From: Symbiobacteriaceae bacterium
GTDB taxonomy: Bacteria; Bacillota_E; Symbiobacteriia; Symbiobacteriales; Symbiobacteriaceae
Direction of reading: 5' to 3'
Assembly (NCBI GenBank): GCA_027356675.1
Contig: DAHVXO010000245.1
Coordinates: 1-6,392, forward strand
Length of the DNA: 6,392 nt
Numbering within the stretch: position 1 is the stretch's first letter; every line of letters starts with the position of its first letter. The notes beneath the pieces were generated by a model. That model did no database searches. It had not been told where the DNA came from and saw only the letters and a program-made list of their open reading frames with translations. Both the position numbers and the translations under genes were made by a program. Shown one piece after another: positions 1 to 5,409 of the stretch.

Positions 1-981
1 ATCATCATCGCCGCCACCAATCGGCCTGACGTGCTTGATCCCGCATTGCTTCGTCCCGGCCGGTTTGACCGCCAGGTGGTCATCGACCGTCCGGACCTCA
101 AGGGCCGCACCGCTATCTTCAAGGTGCATGCCAAGGGCAAGCCCCTCGATACCGATGTCGAGCTGGAGACCCTTGCCAAGCGCACCCCCGGCTTCACAGG
201 CGCCGACATCGCCAACCTCATGAACGAGGCGGCCCTGCTGGCAGCCCGTCGCCGCAAGAAGAAGATCAGCCACGAGGATCTGGAAGACGCCATTGACCGG
301 GTCATGGCGGGGGGACCCGAGAAGAAGTCCCGCATCATCTCTGACAAGGAAAAGCGCAACACCGCCTGGCATGAGGCCGGACACGCCGTGGTCGGACACA
401 TGCTGGCGCACATGGACCCGCTGCATAAGATCACCATCATCCCACGCGGTCGGGCCATGGGCTACACCATGTTCCTGCCGGTGGAGGATCGCTACAATAT
501 CTCCAAGAGCGAGATTCTGGACCGCATGGCCATGGCGCTCGGCGGCCGGGCCGCAGAGGAGATCACCTTCGGGGAGATCACCAGCGGTGCCCACGACGAC
601 ATCGAGCGCACGACTGGGTGGGCCCGGCGGATGGTCACCGAGTGGGGCATGAGCGAGAAGCTCGGACCGCTCACCTTCGGGCAGAAGCAGGATGAGGTTT
701 TTCTGGGCCGTGACATCGGCCGGCAGCGCAACTACTCGGAAGATGTCGCCGCGATGATCGACGAAGAGGTCCGGACCTTCGTGCATACCGCCCACGAACG
801 GGCGACGACGATTCTGCTCAAGTACCGGGATGCGCTCGACAAGCTGTCGGAGGCGCTTCTGCAGAAGGAGACCCTGGACGGCAAGGAATTGGAGGAGCTT
901 TTGGCTCAGCTGCTCCCGGCCAAGCCGGAACCGGCCTCCAAGTTCGACGGGACGCCGCCCCAGGTACAGCCAGCATTCTAG
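1..981 (+). CDS. ftsH: ATP-dependent zinc metalloprotease FtsH, C-terminal part (5' end outside window)
   Basis: FtsH is a hexameric membrane-anchored AAA+ protease that unfolds and degrades membrane and short-lived cytosolic proteins. The frame is open from base 1 and gives 326 residues; the N-terminal membrane segments and Walker A/B motifs lie upstream of the window. Seen, numbering residues from base 1: the second region of homology ([20 protein letters not shown], residues 5-24) with both arginine-finger positions; the AAA lid ending near residue 101; the M41 zinc motif HEAGH (124-128, catalytic Glu125); and the third zinc ligand Asp200 in the GAHDD segment, followed by [14 protein letters not shown], a typical family block. 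A Glu/Leu-rich helical region (about 250-308) precedes a short Pro-rich tail ending in QPAF. All visible catalytic residues are intact. The stop is TAG at 979-981, followed within 5 bases by a terminator, so ftsH is probably the last gene of its transcript. Confidence 0.97.
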   Translation: MIIAATNRPDVLDPALLRPGRFDRQVVIDRPDLKGRTAIFKVHAKGKPLDTDVELETLAKRTPGFTGADIANLMNEAALLAARRRKKKISHEDLEDAIDRVMAGGPEKKSRIISDKEKRNTAWHEAGHAVVGHMLAHMDPLHKITIIPRGRAMGYTMFLPVEDRYNISKSEILDRMAMALGGRAAEEITFGEITSGAHDDIERTTGWARRMVTEWGMSEKLGPLTFGQKQDEVFLGRDIGRQRNYSEDVAAMIDEEVRTFVHTAHERATTILLKYRDALDKLSEALLQKETLDGKELEELLAQLLPAKPEPASKFDGTPPQVQPAF

Positions 982-985
982 ACAC

Positions 986-1022
986 AAACCTCGCCACCTC
1001 GAAAGGGATGGCGAGGTTTTTT
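986..1022 (+). terminator. Rho-independent terminator after ftsH
   Basis: A perfect 11-bp stem, AAACCTCGCCA (986-996) with TGGCGAGGTTT (1009-1019), encloses a 12-base loop and ends in a run of six T (1017-1022) that overlaps the stem's 3' arm. It starts 5 bases after the ftsH stop. It separates ftsH from the downstream genes, which therefore probably have their own promoter. Confidence 0.93.
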
Positions 1023-1162
1023 CGACTGGACACTGGTGGCCGCCGGCGGTAGACCCTGTGGTGTTCGCCCAGAAGGAAAATCTTTCTGCGTTGGGGAACG
1101 CTAAAGTATTCTGGTGTCATCCATGGACCATCCGGCCCGATGATGGGAGCGCGGTCAGAGTC
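1023..1162 (+). other. Intergenic spacer, presumed promoter/leader of the downstream gene group
   Basis: This 140-base stretch between the ftsH terminator and the NUDIX start should hold the promoter for the downstream genes. No convincing -35/-10 pair is visible; the best -10-like hexamer, TATTCT (1107-1112), has no good -35 partner at 16-18 bases. It contains a perfect small hairpin, GCGTT-GGGG-AACGC (1088-1101), and a 10-base GC palindrome, CCGCCGGCGG (1040-1049). Neither has a T-tract. The NUDIX frame is open across the spacer, but the extra residues do not resemble the family, so I treat it as noncoding. Confidence 0.35.
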
Positions 1163-1582
1163 ATGCCCCGAGAGTACCCAACGAACCCAATTCCGTCCTG
1201 TCATGCGCTGATCCGGTCGGGTGACCGCATCCTTCTTGTGCAGCGGGCCCGGCCTCCGTTCGTGGGCTACTGGAGCCTCCCCGGCGGAGGCGTCGAATTG
1301 GGGGAAACCGTGGAGGCGGCCTTGCAGCGCGAGGTGATGGAGGAGACTGGACTCGCCATCGCGATCAAACGCTGCCTTGGTTATGTAGACGCGATTGAGC
1401 GGGATCCAGCGGACCGGGTACAGTGGCACTATGTGATCTTCTACTTTGAGGCCGAGGCCCAGGAGACGGGCGTTGTGCCAGCGGACGACGCGGCCGCCGC
1501 GCGTTGGGTCACCCCCGTCGAAGCGAGGACCTTCGAAGTCACGGATGCGGTTGAGCGGTGTCTAACGTGGGCAGGCTTGTAG
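1163..1582 (+). CDS. NUDIX hydrolase (ADP-ribose pyrophosphatase-like)
   Basis: This is a 139-residue NUDIX-fold enzyme, expected to hydrolyse a nucleoside diphosphate linked to another moiety (such as ADP-ribose or an oxidised nucleotide) with Mg2+. The NUDIX box matches the consensus GX5EX7REUXEEXGU exactly at residues 42-64: Gly42, Glu48, Arg56-Glu57, metal-binding Glu60-Glu61, Gly63-Leu64. It is preceded by GYWSLPGGGVELGE, a common form in the ADP-ribose pyrophosphatase branch. The length is that of a single-domain NUDIX protein. The start chosen is ATG 1163, because the N-terminus then gives PIPSCHALIRSGDRILLVQR, the usual first strand of the fold. Its ribosome site is weak: GGGAG at 1145-1149 lies 13 bases upstream. 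The stop is 23 bases before the M24 gene, suggesting co-transcription. The substrate cannot be told from the sequence. Confidence 0.9.
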   Translation: MPREYPTNPIPSCHALIRSGDRILLVQRARPPFVGYWSLPGGGVELGETVEAALQREVMEETGLAIAIKRCLGYVDAIERDPADRVQWHYVIFYFEAEAQETGVVPADDAAAARWVTPVEARTFEVTDAVERCLTWAGL

Positions 1583-1589
1583 CACCCTG

Positions 1590-1596
1590 AAGGAGG
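1590..1596 (+). promoter_or_regulatory. Ribosome binding site of the M24 peptidase gene
   Basis: A strong AAGGAGG lies at 1590-1596. Three in-frame candidate starts follow: GTG 1600 (3 bases away, too close), ATC 1603 (6 bases) and GTG 1606 (9 bases). Spacing favours GTG 1606 among canonical codons. Confidence 0.85.
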
Positions 1597-1605
1597 ATTG
1601 TGATC

Positions 1606-2733
1606 GTGAATCAGCAGCGAGTGGCAAACCTGCTTGACCGGGCCCGCGCACAGGGCCTGGAGGCAGTTGTCATCATGCCCGGCCCCAATATGTTCTACCT
1701 TACCGGATTGGACATGCATCTCTCCGAACGTCCCGCTTTGCTGTTCTTTCCCGTTCAGGGTGATCCGTTTGCCTTCTGCCCTAGCTTTGAGTCTGAGCGG
1801 GTGACGACGGGCACTGGGGTTACCAAGGTCTTCGCCTGGGGCGAGGAGGAGGGACCACTCCCCGTACTTCGGCGGGCGCTTTTGACGACCGGGGTTGGGA
1901 AGGGAGTCCTGGGTGTGGAGTTTCGGTACATGCGGGTACTCGAACGGGAGTTGTTGGCGCAGGCCCTTACCGGCGGCTCCACGATCATGTCGAAGGAAGG
2001 CGGGCGCGGACTACGCTATGAGGACGCCGGGCTCATCATCGCTGATCTGCGGATGGTCAAGGATGCCGAGGAACTGAAACTCATGGAGCAGGCGGCGGCC
2101 ATCGTTGATGCCGGCGTCAAGGCGGCGCATGAGATCATTAAGCCAGGCGTTACGGAGTTGGACGTCGCCGCTTACATGGAGCAGGAATTGCAAAAGCTAG
2201 GGGCAGAACCGCCTTTTCATATCTATGTCGCTTCAGGGTCCCGGGCGGCGGTACCGCACGCCGGTGCGAGCGACAAGGTCCTGCAAGAGGGCGAGCTTGT
2301 ATGGGTGGACTTCGTTTGTCAGTACAAGGGGTATACTGGTGACATCACCCGCACGTACCCGGTAGGCAAGGTCACCGGGCAACTCGCGGAGATTTTTCAG
2401 GTGTGCCTGGAGGCGCAGGCGAAGGCCCGGGCAGAAGCCAAGCCGGGCATGTCCGGTGCCCAGGTCGACAGTCTGGCACGCGACTACATCGTCGCCAAGG
2501 GATTCGGTCGTTTCTTTACGCACCGTACGGGCCACGGACTTGGACTTGAAACCCACGAGGAACCTTACATTGTGGGCAGCAATCACCGTCCCCTGCAGGT
2601 CGGGAATACCTTTACCATTGAGCCGGGGATTTACTTGCCGGGCGTCGGCGGCGTGCGCATCGAGGACGACATGGTGCTGGAAGCCGCTGGTCCGCGCAGC
2701 CTCACCCAGTATCCGCGGAACCTGCTCGGGTAG
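1606..2733 (+). CDS. M24 family metallopeptidase (Xaa-Pro aminopeptidase/dipeptidase-like)
   Basis: This is a cytosolic pita-bread-fold peptidase of the aminopeptidase P/prolidase group, which removes residues next to proline in peptides. With GTG 1606 as start it has 375 residues, close to the usual 350-370. An N-terminal creatinase-like domain (about 1-140) precedes the catalytic M24 domain (about 155-375). All five metal ligands are visible: Asp235 (VWVDFVC), Asp246 (YTGDITRTY), His310 (HRTGHGLGLETHEEP), Glu339 (TIEPGIYLPG) and Glu353 (GVRIEDDMVL); the conserved substrate histidines in VPHAGAS (His218) and THEEP (His317) are also present. There is no signal peptide. GTG 1600 is an alternative start that adds two residues but is too close to the AGGAGG. 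Prolidase versus aminopeptidase P specificity cannot be settled. It is placed between the NUDIX gene and ymfF, probably in one operon. Confidence 0.94.
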   Translation: MNQQRVANLLDRARAQGLEAVVIMPGPNMFYLTGLDMHLSERPALLFFPVQGDPFAFCPSFESERVTTGTGVTKVFAWGEEEGPLPVLRRALLTTGVGKGVLGVEFRYMRVLERELLAQALTGGSTIMSKEGGRGLRYEDAGLIIADLRMVKDAEELKLMEQAAAIVDAGVKAAHEIIKPGVTELDVAAYMEQELQKLGAEPPFHIYVASGSRAAVPHAGASDKVLQEGELVWVDFVCQYKGYTGDITRTYPVGKVTGQLAEIFQVCLEAQAKARAEAKPGMSGAQVDSLARDYIVAKGFGRFFTHRTGHGLGLETHEEPYIVGSNHRPLQVGNTFTIEPGIYLPGVGGVRIEDDMVLEAAGPRSLTQYPRNLLG

Positions 2734-2774
2734 CGGACGACAGGCGCCCACACCGGACGCCTTCCGAGTCGTAT

Positions 2775-2780
2775 AGGAGG
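2775..2780 (+). promoter_or_regulatory. Ribosome binding site of ymfF, pointing to a non-standard ATC start
   Basis: A perfect AGGAGG overlaps the in-frame stop TAG (2774-2776). Exactly 8 bases separate it from ATC 2789 and 11 from CTG 2792. The first ATG (2819) is 38 bases downstream with no ribosome site of its own. Confidence 0.8.
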
Positions 2781-2788
2781 CGAGTCTC

Positions 2789-4084
2789 ATCCTGACCGCA
2801 AGTTTCACGCAGTTCGGCATGGCCGACGGGGTCAACCTATACGTCCAGCCGACCACAAAGTTCAAGACGACGGTCATCTACGTGTACTTTCACATGCCCC
2901 TGGCGCCGGATGTCGTCACCTTGAACGCTCTTCTGCCTATGGTCATGGCCAGGGCGTCGGCTGACTACCCATCCACGGCGGAGCTGTCCCGCCATCTGGA
3001 CGAGCTCTACGGCACGGCTTTCGGCGTCGATGTGGGCCGGCGTGGCGAGGTCCACACCCTCGTGTTTCGCATGGAAGTGCCCGGCGAGCAACACATTCCC
3101 GGCGAGCAAGGCCTGCTCAAGCGTGGCCTGGAGACGTTAGCCGGTATCATCACGCGCCCGGCATTGGAAGGCACAGGGTTCAAGGCGGATTACTTCAACC
3201 AGGAAGTCGCCAACCTCAGGCAAATTATCGAAGGCCTCATCAACGACAAACGGCGCTGGGCGATGGTCCGGTGCACCGAGGCCATGTGCCAGGGCGAGGC
3301 CTTTGCGCTTTACCGGCTTGGTCGGGCCGAAGACCTGCCGGGCATCACGCCCGAGAGCCTCAAGATCCATCACACGCGGCTTCTTACCAGCGCTCCCGTA
3401 GATATCTTCGTCATCGGTGACGTAGAAGCGGATGCGACCCGGGAGTTGGTTAAGCGGACCCTGGTCTTGCCGCCCGCAGCCCCCGGAGGCCGGGTTATGC
3501 CCGCCACCCAAGTGAAGCGGAGTGTGGACCGTCCGCCGCAGGAGATCATCGATCACCTGGACGTAAACCAGGGGGTGCTGGTGATTGGCCTGCGCACCGG
3601 CACCACTCTGACCGATGAAGACTACTTCCCCATGCTCGTGGCCAACGGGATCCTGGGCGGATACCCGCACAGCAAGCTCTTCCAGGAAGTTCGGGAGAAG
3701 GAGTCCCTTGCGTACTTTGCCTACTCTACGGTTGAGACGCTGAAAGGTGTCGGCTTCATGTACGCCGGCATCGAGTTTGAGGACTTTCAGCAGTGCAAGC
3801 AGATCATAATCGACCAATTGAAGGCGGTGCAGGCTGGCGAAATCTCGGACGACGAGTTCAACAAAACCATTGGAACCCTCGTCAATGACATCTGGGGCAT
3901 CGCCGACAGTCCCGGGGCGATGGCTGACCTGGCTGTGGACCGCGTCTTCTCCGGGCGCGACCTGAGCATCGATGACCGTGTCGCCGCCTACCAGCGGGTC
4001 ACCAAGGAGCAGGCGGCGGCAGCGGCCCGAAAGTTCGAATTGGATACCGTCTACTTCTTGGACAAAAAGGCGGTGGACGAGTAG
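2789..4084 (+). CDS. ymfF: M16 family peptidase-like protein YmfF, non-catalytic subunit
   Basis: This is an M16 (pitrilysin/processing-peptidase fold) protein of the YmfF type, in Bacillus associated with 5-aminopentanol modification of EF-P. Starting at ATC 2789 it has 431 residues; starting at ATG 2819 it has 421. The GVNLYVQPTTKFKTT opening is the family's first strand. The region where active M16 enzymes have HxxEH reads MVMARASADYPSTAELSRHL (about residues 51-70) and has no zinc motif, so this chain should be inactive. The C-terminal half keeps the REKESLAYFAYS segment with Arg302 and Tyr309, the substrate-binding pair of M16 partner subunits. The start is uncertain: AGGAGG 2775-2780 sits 8 bases before ATC 2789, no ATG/GTG/TTG occurs before ATG 2819, and residues 2-10 (LTASFTQFG) suit a family that usually has several residues before this strand. 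The next gene, ymfH, begins one base after the stop, so translational coupling and a heterodimer are likely. Confidence 0.9.
   Translation: MLTASFTQFGMADGVNLYVQPTTKFKTTVIYVYFHMPLAPDVVTLNALLPMVMARASADYPSTAELSRHLDELYGTAFGVDVGRRGEVHTLVFRMEVPGEQHIPGEQGLLKRGLETLAGIITRPALEGTGFKADYFNQEVANLRQIIEGLINDKRRWAMVRCTEAMCQGEAFALYRLGRAEDLPGITPESLKIHHTRLLTSAPVDIFVIGDVEADATRELVKRTLVLPPAAPGGRVMPATQVKRSVDRPPQEIIDHLDVNQGVLVIGLRTGTTLTDEDYFPMLVANGILGGYPHSKLFQEVREKESLAYFAYSTVETLKGVGFMYAGIEFEDFQQCKQIIIDQLKAVQAGEISDDEFNKTIGTLVNDIWGIADSPGAMADLAVDRVFSGRDLSIDDRVAAYQRVTKEQAAAAARKFELDTVYFLDKKAVDE
3080..3115 (+). repeat. Short in-frame tandem duplication inside ymfF
   Basis: The 12-mer CCCGGCGAGCAA occurs at 3080-3091 and again at 3098-3109, an 18-base period that keeps frame and encodes PGEQHI then PGEQGL. 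The last six bases of the two units differ. It lies in a surface-loop-like stretch before the helix KRGLETLAGI. It looks like a local slippage duplication that has since diverged. Confidence 0.55.
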
Positions 4085-4085
4085 C

Positions 4086-5369
4086 GTGCAAGAGCATTAC
4101 GATCCGCTGATCAAAGATACGCTCTACACGGAGCGGCTGGAGAATGGTCTGACCGTGTTCGTCCTCCGCAAGCCCGGGTACAAACAGGCCACGGGCCGCG
4201 TTGCCGCCCACTATGGCTCCGTGGACAGCCGTTTCGTGGATCCCAAGACGGGAAGCCCTGTTCAGGTGCCTGACGGCATCGCCCACTTCCTGGAGCACAA
4301 GCTCTTTGAGGATGAGACCGGGAACGTCACCGACAAGTTTTCGGAGCTGGGCGCCGACAGCAACGCTTACACCACCTACACGCACACGGTCTACTACTTC
4401 AGTACGACCCAGAACTTCGATGCGTGTTTTGACCTGCTGCTGAATTTCGTCCAGACCCCTTGGTTTACGGACGAAAGCGTGGACAAGGAGCAGGGAATCA
4501 TTGAGCAGGAAATCCGCATGTATCTGGATGACCCGTCCTGGCGTTCCAGTGCGAACCTGCTGGAGGCCCTGTACGTGGACCATCCGGTCCGAATCGACAT
4601 TGCCGGCACGGTGGAGTCGATCCACGAGATCAACAAGGACACCCTCTATCTCTGCCACCGGACGTTCTACCACCCGTCGAACATGATGGTTTTTGTCGCC
4701 GGTGATGTGGACCCACAGAGGGTGATCACCATGGTCCGAGACAGCTTCGCCAAACATACCTATACCCACCAACCGGAGATTCAGCGGATGCTGCCAACCG
4801 AGCCCGGCCAAGTCAATGAAAAGCGGCGCACGCAAAAGCTTGTCGTCAGCCAGCCGCTTTTGCGGATGGGGTTTAAGGACCAGCGGGTGGGGCTCCGGGG
4901 GCATGACATGCTGGAGCAAGATTTGCTCACGGCCGTTGTGCTGGATGCCGTCTGCGGCCGTGGGTCCCAGTTGTATACCGACCTTTACGAGGCCGGGCTG
5001 ATCGATCAGCGGTTCGGGTTCGAGTACTCGCCGGACGAGACGTTCGGCTACAGCTACTTCGCCGGGCCCACCAGAGACCCGGCCGCCCTGGAGTCTCGCC
5101 TGCTGGCCGGACTGGCGGAGGCACGCCGCAGCGGGCTGGTTGAGGCCGACTTCGAGCGGGCGCGCAAGAAGACCATCGGCCGGGCCGTCCATCTGATGAA
5201 CGACCTGGACTCGATCGCGTTCATCTTCATCGACGCCTTCTTCAAGGGTGTCGACCTTGCCGAGATGATCCCCGTGGCTCAGGGGCTCACCCTGCAAGCT
5301 GCCAACGACCGGCTCCGCACCCACTTTGACCCGGAGCACGCGGCGGTGTCTCTGATCGAGCCGAAGTAG
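4086..5369 (+). CDS. ymfH: M16 family zinc peptidase YmfH, catalytic subunit
   Basis: This is a 427-residue M16 metallopeptidase of the YmfH type, the presumed catalytic partner of YmfF. The opening (DTLYTERLENGLTVFVLRKPG) is typical of the family. The inverted zinc motif HFLEH is at residues 67-71 (His67, Glu70, His71), and the downstream pair Glu135/Glu142 in EQGIIEQEIRMYLDD supplies the third zinc ligand (Glu142), with the usual 7-residue interval between them. The C-terminal half (about 215-427) has the second M16 domain but lacks the REKxxLAY element that YmfF carries, so the two chains look complementary. There is no signal peptide, so it should be cytosolic. The start chosen is GTG 4086, one base after the ymfF stop (TAG 4082-4084), with only a weak GGTGG-type site upstream, consistent with translation coupled to ymfF. 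The frame is open further upstream inside ymfF, but those residues are unrelated to the family. The natural substrate is unknown. Confidence 0.95.
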   Translation: MQEHYDPLIKDTLYTERLENGLTVFVLRKPGYKQATGRVAAHYGSVDSRFVDPKTGSPVQVPDGIAHFLEHKLFEDETGNVTDKFSELGADSNAYTTYTHTVYYFSTTQNFDACFDLLLNFVQTPWFTDESVDKEQGIIEQEIRMYLDDPSWRSSANLLEALYVDHPVRIDIAGTVESIHEINKDTLYLCHRTFYHPSNMMVFVAGDVDPQRVITMVRDSFAKHTYTHQPEIQRMLPTEPGQVNEKRRTQKLVVSQPLLRMGFKDQRVGLRGHDMLEQDLLTAVVLDAVCGRGSQLYTDLYEAGLIDQRFGFEYSPDETFGYSYFAGPTRDPAALESRLLAGLAEARRSGLVEADFERARKKTIGRAVHLMNDLDSIAFIFIDAFFKGVDLAEMIPVAQGLTLQAANDRLRTHFDPEHAAVSLIEPK

Positions 5370-5395
5370 AACCCGGTATGGCCGTTCAGTCACGG

Positions 5396-5401
5396 AGGAG
5401 G
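5396..5401 (+). promoter_or_regulatory. Ribosome binding site of the DUF457 gene, pointing to an ATC start
   Basis: AGGAGG lies inside the purine run GGAGGAGGGAG (5394-5404). Eight bases (GAGCCCCC) separate it from ATC 5410, the same spacing as at ymfF. From the in-frame stop TGA (5353-5355) to ATC 5410 there is no ATG, GTG, TTG or CTG in this frame. Confidence 0.85.
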
Positions 5402-5409
5402 GAGCCCCC

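Noticed and set aside
1084..1112. Possible promoter with -10 TATTCT at 1107-1112
   Set aside because: Only four of six -10 bases match and no convincing -35 hexamer lies 16-18 bases upstream, so it is not called as a promoter.
830..1162. Upstream extension of the NUDIX frame into ftsH
   Set aside because: The frame is open, but the extra residues overlap ftsH and the terminator and do not resemble a domain. The NUDIX fold is complete from ATG 1163.
818..1429. 203-codon minus-strand open frame over the ftsH end, terminator and NUDIX gene
   Set aside because: It would run through a clear terminator hairpin and two conserved genes, and its Arg/Pro-rich translation resembles no family.
2233..2877. 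214-codon minus-strand open frame opposite the M24 gene
   Set aside because: It is a shadow of the M24 catalytic domain, where all five metal ligands are conserved on the + strand. No family features are seen in the antisense translation.
3972..4085. Upstream extension of the ymfH frame into ymfF
   Set aside because: The residues are Arg/Pro/Ser-rich out-of-frame translation of ymfF. The family N-terminus begins near GTG 4086.
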